Assembly (NCBI RefSeq): GCF_003457605.1
Contig: NZ_QRAN01000007.1
Location: forward strand, 124,001-188,000
From: Seongchinamella sediminis
GTDB taxonomy: Bacteria; Pseudomonadota; Gammaproteobacteria; Pseudomonadales; Halieaceae
Length of the DNA: 64,000 bases
Direction: 5' to 3'
Under the pieces are notes generated by a model. It was not told the DNA's origin, searched no databases, and was given only the letters and a program-made list of their open reading frames with translations. Positions 37,940 through 45,801 of this stretch are shown here, piece after piece; the stretch's first letter is position 1, and every line of letters begins with the position of its first letter. The translations under genes and the position numbers were made by a program.

Positions 37940-39226
37940 ATGACAGACCAGAATCCACAGGTGCAGCTACTGCTTACCGGCAGCGAAATCATGAGCGGCG
38001 ACACGGTGGACTCCAACTCGGCAATGATCGCCAAACGGCTGGATGAGCTGGGCATCAGCATCTACCGGAAAGTCACCGTGGGCGACGATCCCTCGCTGCT
38101 CAAACGCGAGTTGGCGGTAATGGCCGCGGAGTCCGACCTGGTGATCGTCAACGGCGGCCTGGGCCCGACCGTGGACGACCTCACTGCCGAGATCCTGGCC
38201 TCGGTAGCCGGCGTCGGTCTGGAGCAGCATCCCCGGGCGGTGGCGCACCTGGAACAGTGGTGTGCCGGCCGCAACCTGACGCTGAATGCCGCCAACCTCA
38301 AGCAGGCCATGCTGCCGGCGGGTTGCGCCGTGGTCGACAACCCCATCGGCAGCGCCGTCGGTTTCGAGATGGCGGTGGGCAGCTGCCGGGTGATCTGTAC
38401 TCCCGGAGTCCCCGGTGAACTGGCGCGCATGCTGGATATCATCGTCGCCAGCCTGGCCGCGGAACGCGACAGCCCGGTAGAGCGACGCATCCTGCGCCTG
38501 CAGACCTTCGGCCTGGGAGAGTCCACCGCCCAGCAACTGATCGCCGACCATATCCCCGACTGGCCCGCTGAAGTAGAGCTGGGTTTTCGCGCCGGGGCAC
38601 CGCAAATGGAGATCAAGCTGACGGTGGACAGCAGCGCCGCCCTGCCCGCCAGGGATCGCTGCCGGGCCCGGCTGGAGCAGCTGTTCGGCGACCATATTAT
38701 CGGTGAGGGCGACACCCTGCTGGCCGAACGGGTGCTGCAGCTGCTAGGTGAGCGCGGGGAGACCCTGACCACGGCCGAATCCTGTACCGGCGGCCTGATA
38801 GCCTCGATGCTCACCCGCATACCCGGCTCATCCGCTGGCTTCCACGCCGGTTTTGTCACCTATGCCAACCACATCAAGCACGCGGTGCTGGACGTCCCTG
38901 TCGCCGACCTGGACACCCACGGCGCGGTCAGCGAGGAAGTGGTGCGGGCCATGGCCCTGGGGGCCCTGGCCAAATCCGGGGCCGACCACGTCATCGCCGT
39001 CTCCGGCATCGCCGGCCCCGGGGGCGGCAGCGAGGACAAGCCCGTGGGCACGGTCTGGCTGGCCTGGGGCGGGCGCGACCAGCTGCGCACCCGCTGCCTG
39101 TGCTGGCCAGTGGAGCGCAGCCTGTTCCAGACCATGATCGCCGCCGCCGGGCTGGACATGATCCGCCGCAGCCTGCTGGGCATCGACCAGGAACCGCGCT
39201 ACTTCCACCAGCGGCGGGCAGGCTAG
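37940..39226 (+). CDS. cinA: CinA-like protein (NMN amidohydrolase / MoCF domain fusion)
   Basis: The 428-residue full-length CinA has an N-terminal MoCF_biosynth domain (about 5-170: LTGSEIMSGDTVDSNSAMIAK, VNGGLGPTVDDLTAE). A linker follows, then a C-terminal CinA domain (about 265-420: TTAESCTGGLIASMLTRIPGSSAGFHAGFVTYAN, VSGIAGPGGGSEDKPVGTVWLAW). The C-terminal domain is the nicotinamide-nucleotide amidase of NAD recycling; the N-terminal domain hydrolyses ADP-ribose in some homologues. The ATG at 37940 opens the conserved region. Confidence 0.92.
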   Translation: MTDQNPQVQLLLTGSEIMSGDTVDSNSAMIAKRLDELGISIYRKVTVGDDPSLLKRELAVMAAESDLVIVNGGLGPTVDDLTAEILASVAGVGLEQHPRAVAHLEQWCAGRNLTLNAANLKQAMLPAGCAVVDNPIGSAVGFEMAVGSCRVICTPGVPGELARMLDIIVASLAAERDSPVERRILRLQTFGLGESTAQQLIADHIPDWPAEVELGFRAGAPQMEIKLTVDSSAALPARDRCRARLEQLFGDHIIGEGDTLLAERVLQLLGERGETLTTAESCTGGLIASMLTRIPGSSAGFHAGFVTYANHIKHAVLDVPVADLDTHGAVSEEVVRAMALGALAKSGADHVIAVSGIAGPGGGSEDKPVGTVWLAWGGRDQLRTRCLCWPVERSLFQTMIAAAGLDMIRRSLLGIDQEPRYFHQRRAG

Positions 39227-39232
39227 GGCCGG

Positions 39233-39697
39233 CTATACCTCCAGCGGCGGCTCGTCCTCGGTGGCTGCCGCCCGGTGCCACACCAGGGAGTGGAAGCGCG
39301 TGACCTGGCCCGCCTTGTCCTTGCCGCTGAGCACCAGGGTCTGGCCGTCAAGTTCGGCGTGGCGCAATTGCTCGGTGCCGGGGAAATTGGGATTGAGGCT
39401 CTGGGTGACATAGTGAATGACGTCACCACCCACCACGCGATAGCGCCCGGCGTAATGAAAATAGGAACTGAAGGCCTCGGCCTTGGTGGCGTCGGGCAGC
39501 TTGCGGTAATTGGTATCTTCCGGGAACAGCGCGCGCTCACGGTGGGCGATACAGGCGCTCATCCAGCCATCGTCGGAGTACACCAGCAAGCCCCGGGGCT
39601 CTTCGCCATAGGGGTAGCTGAAGTCCTCCCGGTCCGAGTAACCAATCGTCCAGGACTCCAGTTGCCAGGCACCCACCAGGTCTGCTTTGCTAATCAT
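39233..39697 (-). CDS. Lipocalin-like domain protein
   Basis: The 154-residue single-domain protein starts ADLVGAWQLESWTI and continues with PRGLLVYSDDGWMSACIAHRERALF, FHYAGRYRVVGGDVIHYVTQSLNPNFPGTEQLRH and GKDKAGQVTRFHSLVWHR. This is the lipocalin-like (PF13924-type) pattern found in many bacterial enzymes and ligand binders. No signal peptide is seen. It begins 15 bases after pdxH ends on the same strand, so it is probably cotranscribed. Ligand unknown. Confidence 0.8.
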   Translation of the reverse strand: MISKADLVGAWQLESWTIGYSDREDFSYPYGEEPRGLLVYSDDGWMSACIAHRERALFPEDTNYRKLPDATKAEAFSSYFHYAGRYRVVGGDVIHYVTQSLNPNFPGTEQLRHAELDGQTLVLSGKDKAGQVTRFHSLVWHRAAATEDEPPLEV

Positions 39698-39711
39698 GGC
39701 TCTCCTCTCGC

Positions 39712-40350
39712 TCAGGGTTGCAGTTGTGAAATTTCCCAGTCACCGGCATCGGTCCGGGTGTAGAGAAAACGGTCGTGGATGCGGTGTTCGCCGCCCTGCC
39801 AGAACTCGATCCGCTGGGGCAGCACCCGGTAGCCGCCCCAGAAGTCCGGGACCGGCACGTCGCCCTTGCCAAACTTTTCCTTCAACACCATTACCTGTTT
39901 TTCCAGCATCGCGCGTGCGGATACCGGGCGGCTCTGGCGTGAGGCCCAGGCGGCAATCTGGCTTTCCCGCGGCCGGGTAACAAAATAGCTGGCGGATTCC
40001 GCCACGCTCATTTTTTCTACCCGCCCGCCAATAATGACCTGCCGGTCCAGTTCGTTCCAGGGAAACAGCAGGGATACCGTGGGGTTGGCGGCTATTGCCC
40101 GGGCCTTGTCACTGCCGTAGTTGGTGTAGAACACAAAGCCCCCTCTGGACAGCCCTTTCAGCAGGACGATTCGCTGCCAGGGCAGGCCGGCCTGGTCAAT
40201 GGTTGCCAGCACCATGGCGGTAGGGTCTTCCAGGCCGGCCCGTACCGACTGCTCCAGCCAGTGCTCGAACTGTTTCAGCGGGTCTGGATCGAGCAAGCTG
40301 CGATCCAGACCGCCGGCGGTATACTCCCGCCTGAATTCCTCGTAGTGCAA
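39712..40350 (-). CDS. pdxH: Pyridoxine 5'-phosphate oxidase
   Basis: PdxH oxidises pyridoxine or pyridoxamine phosphate to pyridoxal 5'-phosphate with FMN. The 212-residue split-barrel protein has LLDPDPLKQFEHWLEQSVRAGLEDPTAM, RIVLLKGLSRGGFVFYTNYGSDKARAIAANP and SLLFPWNELDRQVIIGGRVEK. The C-terminal PLP-site stretch is FWQGGEHRIHDRFLYTR. Length and motifs are standard. The inverted repeat at 40362-40401 lies just upstream. Confidence 0.97.
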   Translation of the reverse strand: MHYEEFRREYTAGGLDRSLLDPDPLKQFEHWLEQSVRAGLEDPTAMVLATIDQAGLPWQRIVLLKGLSRGGFVFYTNYGSDKARAIAANPTVSLLFPWNELDRQVIIGGRVEKMSVAESASYFVTRPRESQIAAWASRQSRPVSARAMLEKQVMVLKEKFGKGDVPVPDFWGGYRVLPQRIEFWQGGEHRIHDRFLYTRTDAGDWEISQLQP

Positions 40351-40361
40351 TTGTCTGACCT

Positions 40362-40401
40362 GCTACCATATGTAAGCGAATGTACGGCTGCCTATGGTAG
40401 C
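40362..40401. promoter_or_regulatory. Operator-like inverted repeat between pdxH and a GNAT gene
   Basis: GCTACCATA (40362-40370) and TATGGTAGC (40393-40401) are exact reverse complements with 22 bases between them. The centre-to-centre distance of 31 bases is three helical turns. The site fills most of the divergent promoter region, so it could bind a dimeric or paired-dimer regulator. Confidence 0.55.
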
Positions 40402-40436
40402 CGTCCGGTCCAGCACAGGCAAAATATAGGCGATAC

Positions 40437-41033
40437 ATGCAGGTACCTGAAATTGTTGATGCCGGCAGCGGGCAACAGGGAACGCTGGCGGACATTCTCG
40501 CCGATGCCTTCCGCGAAGACCCGGTGATGAACTGGGTGATTCCCGCGCCCCAGCTGTACCCCGGTTTTTTCCGCCTGCTGGCGGCCGACCTGTTCCTGCC
40601 CAGGGGGGTCGCCCACCTGGACAGCGACGAACGGGCCGCGGCACTATGGCTGCCCCCTGGAGTCGGCTTTGATGTCAGGCCGAGCCTGTCGCTGCTTGGC
40701 CTGGTAGTGCAGTTATTGCTGCGTCGGGGGCCGAAGCCGCTGCTGCGCATTCCCCAGCAGGATCGATTGTTCGCACGCCATACCCCCGCCGAACCGCATT
40801 ACCACCTGGTATTCGTAGGCTGCCGCAAATCGGCCCAGGGCCAGGGCCTGGGCTCCGCCATGCTCAAGCAGGGCACCCGCATTTGCGACGAGCAGACCAT
40901 GCCCGCCTACCTGGAGAGCTCCAACGCACTGAACATTCCCCTGTACCAGCGTCATGGGTTCGAAATCATTGCCGAGGAGACCTTCACCGGAGGCGGCCCC
41001 AGGGTGTGGTTTATGTGGCGGGAAGCACGCTAG
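40437..41033 (+). CDS. GNAT family N-acetyltransferase
   Basis: The 198-residue acetyltransferase carries the acetyl-CoA pyrophosphate loop as SAQGQGLGSAMLKQGTRICDE and the late GNAT strand-helix YLESSNALNIPLYQRHGFEIIAEE. The N-terminal third includes FREDPVMNWVIPAPQLYPGFFRLLAADLFLP, similar to small-molecule GNAT enzymes that resemble puromycin acetyltransferase. The substrate is unknown. The ribosome site is weak. Confidence 0.88.
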   Translation: MQVPEIVDAGSGQQGTLADILADAFREDPVMNWVIPAPQLYPGFFRLLAADLFLPRGVAHLDSDERAAALWLPPGVGFDVRPSLSLLGLVVQLLLRRGPKPLLRIPQQDRLFARHTPAEPHYHLVFVGCRKSAQGQGLGSAMLKQGTRICDEQTMPAYLESSNALNIPLYQRHGFEIIAEETFTGGGPRVWFMWREAR

Positions 41034-41060
41034 GGCCTGTTCACACTGACTGAGCTGGCC

Positions 41061-41615
41061 CTAGCGGGGAGGAAATTCCGCCAGCGCCGCGGCCGCCGCC
41101 TGCCGGCGCCGTGCCTCACCTGCGTCCGGGTCGGGCTGGTGGCTCAGGCGTGACTCGATAATCGAACGCCACACCGAGCGGTTGCGCAGCGGATCGATCA
41201 TGTCGACGATAAACGTCCCCTGGGTGTACTGGCGCACGCTGACGTCGGCGACCGCCGGGCCGCAGCCCCAGCAGTTGTAGTAACTCATGCTGTTGTAGGC
41301 CCGCACATCGGTGCGCTCCTCGGTCACCAGGTGCCACACCAGGAACATATCCGCCTCGGTGTTATCACTCACCACTTCAAAGCCCTTGAGCCGGAGTTGC
41401 TCGGCCAGCGCCGCGTCGATACGCGATTCCTGCATGTCGCTGATGTTGATCGCCGACAGGGTCTCGCGCTCAATGGGCTGGATGGCAACGGTGCGGACCT
41501 TGCCGAAGTCGAAGCCGGCATCGTAATCCGTGGTTGCCTCCAGCGGTGTGGTACAGGCGGAGGTGAAAGCCACCAGGGTGGCGGCAACAAGAATCTGGCA
41601 GACGCGTGACAACAT
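41061..41615 (-). CDS. DUF4136-type lipoprotein
   Basis: The 184-residue lipoprotein has a lipobox ending FTSAC (Cys21). The domain opens DYDAGFDFGKVRTVAIQP, continues RIDAALAEQLRLKGFEVVSDNTEADMFLVWHLV, and ends SVRQYTQGTFIVDMIDPLRNRSVWRSIIESRL, the DUF4136 pattern. Its function in the envelope is unknown. The ATG at 41615 is preceded by AGGAG; an ATG at 41639 lies before that site and is less likely. Confidence 0.85.
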   Translation of the reverse strand: MLSRVCQILVAATLVAFTSACTTPLEATTDYDAGFDFGKVRTVAIQPIERETLSAINISDMQESRIDAALAEQLRLKGFEVVSDNTEADMFLVWHLVTEERTDVRAYNSMSYYNCWGCGPAVADVSVRQYTQGTFIVDMIDPLRNRSVWRSIIESRLSHQPDPDAGEARRRQAAAAALAEFPPR

Positions 41616-41667
41616 GGAAGAGAGCTCCTGGGGTTTCATCGCATTATGAGATTGATTGCCGGCACAT

Positions 41668-41964
41668 TCAATCGGCGGTACTGGGATATACCGGCGCCCG
41701 CCGGGCCATCGCCGGGTTTTCCGGGAACGGGCCAAGGCTCCGCCAGTCGGCGCCGAAATCCTCGGCCAGGCTGCGGCCAAAGGCGGCTTGATAGCACTTG
41801 TCCATTTGCTCATCGAGCGCGGCGCTGCTGGCCCCCAGTAACACGGCGGCCTCCGCCAGGCCCTCGGCCCGCAGCCGCTGCCCCGGCGGCAGGTCCTCTC
41901 CCCGGGCCAGGGCGGCAAACATGTTCCGCCACCGGCGCTGTAATTCTTCCTCTAGTGTTTCCAT
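41668..41964 (-). CDS. Small hypothetical protein
   Basis: This is a 98-residue, mostly helical, soluble protein with no recognised domain. It opens METLEEELQRRWRNMFAALARGEDLPPGQRLRAEGL and includes LDEQMDKCYQAAFGRSLAEDFGADW. It is divergent from the large envelope operon that starts at 42135 and upstream of the DUF4136 lipoprotein gene on the same strand. Codon use is like its neighbours, which supports a real gene. Confidence 0.55.
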   Translation of the reverse strand: METLEEELQRRWRNMFAALARGEDLPPGQRLRAEGLAEAAVLLGASSAALDEQMDKCYQAAFGRSLAEDFGADWRSLGPFPENPAMARRAPVYPSTAD

Positions 41965-42037
41965 CCAGGCCTCAGCTGATTTCTGCGGCGATTCACACCC
42001 CGGCGCGACGGGCCGCGGGTCGCCGGTTCACCCTCTT

Positions 42038-42066
42038 TTACCAGAATGCCAGAGAGTGTATATACT
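42038..42066 (+). promoter_or_regulatory. Probable promoter of the 13-gene envelope operon
   Basis: TTACCA (42038-42043) and TATACT (42061-42066) are 17 bases apart (4/6 and 5/6 matches). Transcription would start near 42073, giving a leader of about 60 bases before the ATG at 42135. No other promoter of this quality was seen within the operon. Confidence 0.55.
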
Positions 42067-42134
42067 TTCTCCGTGGACAGAACGCATAAAACTGACTGAC
42101 AGGTGGCGACAGTACCACCGGGACGAGATACCCA

Positions 42135-43382
42135 ATGAGCGGAGCGCAAAAAATCCTTCAGTTCGGCTGCGCGCTGCTGATTGCCTCCCTGGGCTCCCAC
42201 GGGGCCCGCGCCGCCCAGGCCGGGGCGGAAGCCGACCCCGCAGCGCCGGCGGCTCAGGAGGCGCTGCTGAAGGACGATGGCAGCGACGCCTATCGCCGGG
42301 AAATCACCCGGCTGGAATCTGCCCTGGGGGCCTATTCGGGCCAGCTGCCGGAGTACCTGTTGAGCCTGGGCCTCAGCCTGCAGCAGAGCGGTCAGCACCA
42401 GGCCGCCATCGACGCCTTCAAGCGCGGCATCCACCTGGCGCGGATCAACGACGGCCTCTACAGCGCCCAGCAGATTCCCATGCTGCAGCGCGAGATCGCC
42501 AGCCACATGGCGCTGGGGCAATACGTGGAAGCGGACCAGCGGCAACTGTACCTCTACCGGGTGCAGATGCGCAGCATGGATGGGGGCATGAACCGGGCCC
42601 GGGCCTTCATGCAGCAGGCAGGCTGGCAGCACAACGCTTTCCGGCTGGCGCTGGACGGCCAGGGTTTCGCCCGCCTGATGAGCATGTGGGATTTGTACCG
42701 CCTGGCGCTCAACGACATCATCGACCGCCAGGGGGAAACCTCGAGCCTGCTGGTGGAGCCCCTGCAGGGCATGCTGCTCGCCCAGTACCTGATCGCCGGC
42801 TACGACATGGAAGGTATCAACGCCAGCCTGGGCAGCGATAACTTCTCCTTGCAGCAGCAGCTGAACCGTTTTCATGCCTACCGCGCCCAGAGTTACCAGA
42901 AGGGGCGGGCGGTCATCCAGGCCATTTATGATATCGAGCACGCCAACAGCAACGGCACTAGCCGGCAAACGGCCAGCTCCAGGGTCATGCTCGGTGACTG
43001 GCTGCTCTGGCACGGCCAGCGTGAGGCGGCGATGAAAGCCTACCGCCAGGCCGTTGCGGAACTTGTAGACGCCGGTGAGGCCCAACAGGATATAGACGCC
43101 CGCTTTGCCGAGCCGGTCGCCTTGCCCGATATTGCTGGCGCCCGCCGTCTGCCAGAGACAGTGGCGCCGGAACAGGCTAACCTGCAGGTGCAATTTGACG
43201 TCAACAAACAGGGCAAGGTGCTGAATCTGGAGCGGGTGGACAGCAGCGACCTGGCCAGCGGCCGGGCCAACCGGGTCCTGCGCACCCTGCGCAAAACCCG
43301 CTTCCGCCCACAGCTGGCGATGGGTGAACCGCTGGACACCGAGGGAGTTACCAGGGCTTATGAAATCGAGCAAGCGGAGTAA
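42135..43382 (+). CDS. Exported TPR protein with TonB-C-like C terminus
   Basis: First gene of the envelope operon. The 415-residue product has a signal peptide (about 1-26, ending GARA). A helical TPR-like region (about 45-330) includes YLLSLGLSLQQSGQHQAAIDAFKRGIHLA. A terminal domain of about 65 residues (LQVQFDVNKQGKVLNLERVDSSDL, VLRTLRKTRFRPQL) has the beta-alpha-beta pattern of TonB C-terminal domains. In TonB that domain grips outer-membrane receptors. There is no TonB membrane anchor, so the domain would act as a soluble periplasmic adaptor. The 3' end overlaps the next gene by 23 bases. Confidence 0.75.
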   Translation: MSGAQKILQFGCALLIASLGSHGARAAQAGAEADPAAPAAQEALLKDDGSDAYRREITRLESALGAYSGQLPEYLLSLGLSLQQSGQHQAAIDAFKRGIHLARINDGLYSAQQIPMLQREIASHMALGQYVEADQRQLYLYRVQMRSMDGGMNRARAFMQQAGWQHNAFRLALDGQGFARLMSMWDLYRLALNDIIDRQGETSSLLVEPLQGMLLAQYLIAGYDMEGINASLGSDNFSLQQQLNRFHAYRAQSYQKGRAVIQAIYDIEHANSNGTSRQTASSRVMLGDWLLWHGQREAAMKAYRQAVAELVDAGEAQQDIDARFAEPVALPDIAGARRLPETVAPEQANLQVQFDVNKQGKVLNLERVDSSDLASGRANRVLRTLRKTRFRPQLAMGEPLDTEGVTRAYEIEQAE

Positions 43383-44547
43383 GCTGTTGATGCGACTGAC
43401 CCTGCCGGGCACGGTGGCCGGCCTGTGTCTGCTGCTGGCCGGCTGCCCGAGCGCCAGTAACCCGACAACACCGCAGCCGCCTTCGACCCCCAGCAGTTCG
43501 CCCTCCAGCAGTTCGTCGTCTTCGAGCAGTTCGTCCTCGAGCAGCTCCTCGTCCTCAAGCAGCTCATCGTCCAGCAGCGCTTCCAGCAGCAGTTCGCCGT
43601 CAAGCAGTTCCCCGGCCAGCACGGCCTCCAGCAGCGGCGGCAGCCAGGGAGCGAGCAGCAGTACCGCCTCGCGCCAGGGCCAGGCCGGCAGTGCAGGCGC
43701 CAGCGGGCAGTCCAGCCCCCCCGCCGGCGCTGACGGCAGTCCCGGGGAGTTTCCCCAGGGGGAATTCCCCGCGGACCGGGGCGGCGAGGGCCAGGGCGAG
43801 CAGGTGGCAGGCCAGGATGGCGGCGGCCCTGCGGATAGCACCGGCGCTGCCGGCGAACCCGGTTTCGAGGACGGGTCTGGCCCGGGGGCTGAACCCGGTT
43901 TTGAGACCGGCGGCGCAGGAGGGCTGCCGGATATGAGTGACGAACCCTCGTTTGAAGATGTGCTTGCCGGCATGGAAGACACCATGGGCGACCGAAGCGG
44001 CAACAGCCCTGCCGGGGGCGACCCGGCCGGAGGCCAACAGGATAGCGCCAGCGGCCCGCAGGGCAGCGCCGGGGGCGGCTATCCCGGCGAGGACAGCGGC
44101 AACATGGGCGACAGCGGCAGCAGCGGCGGCCCGCTGACCCCGGCGGAACAGGTCGCCATTCTCGATGCCCGGCTGGAGCAGGGTACCGGGGAGTTTGACA
44201 GCATGATTCTCGAGGAGCAGGCGGCGCAGCGCCAGGCGGCCCGCAACAGCAGCGCCCAGCAGGCGCCGGAAACCGAGGCCACTGGCGCCGGCGGTGGCGG
44301 CGAGTACGGCGGCGCTGTGGCCAGCACCAGCGGCGGCTACGGCGGCGGTATTGGCGGGACGAGCGCCGGTGGCGGCGAGATGCCCAACAACACCGCCAAG
44401 TACCCGCCCCCGGCCGACATCCCCGCCGGCGATGACGATGACGTGGTCGCCCGCCAGTTGCGGGAAGCGGCCATGCGCGAACCCGACCCGGCGGTACGGG
44501 AAAAGCTCTGGGATGAGTACCGCAAGTACAAGGGCATCGAGAAGTAA
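43360..44547 (+). CDS. Serine-tract lipoprotein
   Basis: The 395-residue lipoprotein has a lipobox ending LLLAGC (Cys29). A proline-serine linker follows that includes an unbroken run of 25 serines (residues 49-73), then long Gly/Ser/Glu-rich low-complexity sequence to about 255. The C-terminal part contains LTPAEQVAILDARLEQGTGEFDSMILEEQAAQ and DDDVVARQLREAAMREPDPAVREKLWDEYRKYKG. No enzyme domain is seen. The layout suggests a tethered, flexible arm with a small binding module at the end. It overlaps genes on both sides, with its stop and the next start sharing TAATG. Confidence 0.75.
   Translation: MKSSKRSKLLMRLTLPGTVAGLCLLLAGCPSASNPTTPQPPSTPSSSPSSSSSSSSSSSSSSSSSSSSSSSSSASSSSSPSSSSPASTASSSGGSQGASSSTASRQGQAGSAGASGQSSPPAGADGSPGEFPQGEFPADRGGEGQGEQVAGQDGGGPADSTGAAGEPGFEDGSGPGAEPGFETGGAGGLPDMSDEPSFEDVLAGMEDTMGDRSGNSPAGGDPAGGQQDSASGPQGSAGGGYPGEDSGNMGDSGSSGGPLTPAEQVAILDARLEQGTGEFDSMILEEQAAQRQAARNSSAQQAPETEATGAGGGGEYGGAVASTSGGYGGGIGGTSAGGGEMPNNTAKYPPPADIPAGDDDDVVARQLREAAMREPDPAVREKLWDEYRKYKGIEK
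43504..43578 (+). repeat. Twenty-five consecutive serine codons
   Basis: All six serine codons (AGC, AGT, TCG, TCC, TCT, TCA) occur in the run, in no simple order. It is therefore not a product of recent triplet slippage. The amino-acid run appears to be kept by selection on the protein. Confidence 0.9.
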
Positions 44548-45770
44548 TGCGGCTTGCGGCGTCCCTGTCGAGAATCCTGGGCACAGTGGCCCTGGTGGGA
44601 CTGTTGGCCGGCTGTGTCAACCAGACCGTGAACAGCAACTCGTTGCCGCCCATTGACCGGGCCGCGGCGAACGTGCCCGAGAACCAGCTGCTGGACGTGG
44701 CCATTGCGATCTTCGATCCGGGCCTGGATGAATACGATGGTGACGAGCAGATCTATCCCGAGGTTCGCAAGGCCGAGTCCCGCTATATGCCCAACCTGCT
44801 GTCCCAGGCGATGCAGGAGAGCGGCGCCTGGGGCGCGGTCCGGGTAGTGCCGGACCCGCAGCGTATTTCAGACCTGATTGTCACTGGCGAAATTCTGCAC
44901 TCCGACGGTGAAACCCTGGAACTCAGCATTGAGGCTGTGGATTCGCGCGGCTACCAGTGGCTGGACAAGACCTACCAGGGCCAGGCCAGCGCCTACGCCT
45001 ACAAGGCCACCACCCGCAGCACCTACGACCCTTTCCAGGCGGTTTACAACAATATTGCCAACGACCTGCTCAAGGCGATGGGCAGGCTGCGACCCAAAGA
45101 CCGTGAAAACGTGCGCTTGACCACTGACCTGCTGTTTGCCCGGAGCTTCTCACCGGACGCCTTTGCCGGTTACCTGGCGAAAAATCCCAACGGCGTCTAC
45201 CTGGTCATGCGCCTGCCGGCGGAAAACGACCCCATGCTGGAGCGCATTGGCACCATTCGCGAGCGCGATAACATGTACGTGGATACCATGCAGGAATACT
45301 ACAACGCCTTCGGGGTGGAAATGATCGGCCCCTACCAGGAGTGGCGCAAGCTCAGCTACGAGGAGGCCATCGCCCTGCAGGAACTGCAGGCCGATGCCCG
45401 GCGGCGCCTCATCGCCGGCGCGGTAGCGGTTGCCGCCGGTATTGCCGGCATGACCAGCAGCGACAGCTACAGCCGCTCGGCGGGCAATGTTGCGGTCATC
45501 GGCGGCGGTTACCTGCTGAAGAGCGGCCTGGAAAAACGCAATGAGGCGCAAATACATGTCCAGGCCCTGGAAGAGCTGGGCATGTCGCTGGAAGCGGAAA
45601 TCACCCCCCAGGTCATCGACCTCGAGGATCGCTCGGTGACCCTGAGTGGTAACGTCGAGGAACAGTACAGCCAGTGGCGGGAACTGCTGGCCGACATCTA
45701 CGCCGCCGAAATTGGCGCCCTGGAGACGCCCGGGAGTGCCGCCCCTGATACACTGCCAGACCAGCAGTAA
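44547..45770 (+). CDS. Operon lipoprotein with glycine-alanine membrane-like segment
   Basis: The 407-residue lipoprotein has a lipobox ending GLLAGC (Cys23). The first domain starts NQLLDVAIAIFDPGLDEYDGDEQIYPEVRKAESRYMPNLL and shows a strand-helix pattern up to about 190, with SDLIVTGEILHSDGETLELSIEAVDSRG. A central Ala/Gly-rich hydrophobic segment (LIAGAVAVAAGIAGM and NVAVIGGGYLLKSGL, about 290-330) precedes a charged tail with VIDLEDRSVTLSGNVEEQYSQWRELL. I do not recognise a named family. It may assemble at the outer membrane with the other operon lipoproteins. Confidence 0.7.
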   Translation: MRLAASLSRILGTVALVGLLAGCVNQTVNSNSLPPIDRAAANVPENQLLDVAIAIFDPGLDEYDGDEQIYPEVRKAESRYMPNLLSQAMQESGAWGAVRVVPDPQRISDLIVTGEILHSDGETLELSIEAVDSRGYQWLDKTYQGQASAYAYKATTRSTYDPFQAVYNNIANDLLKAMGRLRPKDRENVRLTTDLLFARSFSPDAFAGYLAKNPNGVYLVMRLPAENDPMLERIGTIRERDNMYVDTMQEYYNAFGVEMIGPYQEWRKLSYEEAIALQELQADARRRLIAGAVAVAAGIAGMTSSDSYSRSAGNVAVIGGGYLLKSGLEKRNEAQIHVQALEELGMSLEAEITPQVIDLEDRSVTLSGNVEEQYSQWRELLADIYAAEIGALETPGSAAPDTLPDQQ

Positions 45771-45801
45771 TATTCCCCACAGGACCAGGCCCGCGCAGTA
45801 G

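Noticed and set aside
43492-43620. CRISPR-like or microsatellite repeat
   Set aside because: The repetition is at the level of serine codons. There are no regular spacers and the codons are mixed.
41952-44003. A 683-codon minus-strand frame opposite the first operon genes
   Set aside because: It runs through the poly-serine region as Leu/Glu repeats and ignores real starts and ribosome sites. It is a shadow of the plus-strand genes.
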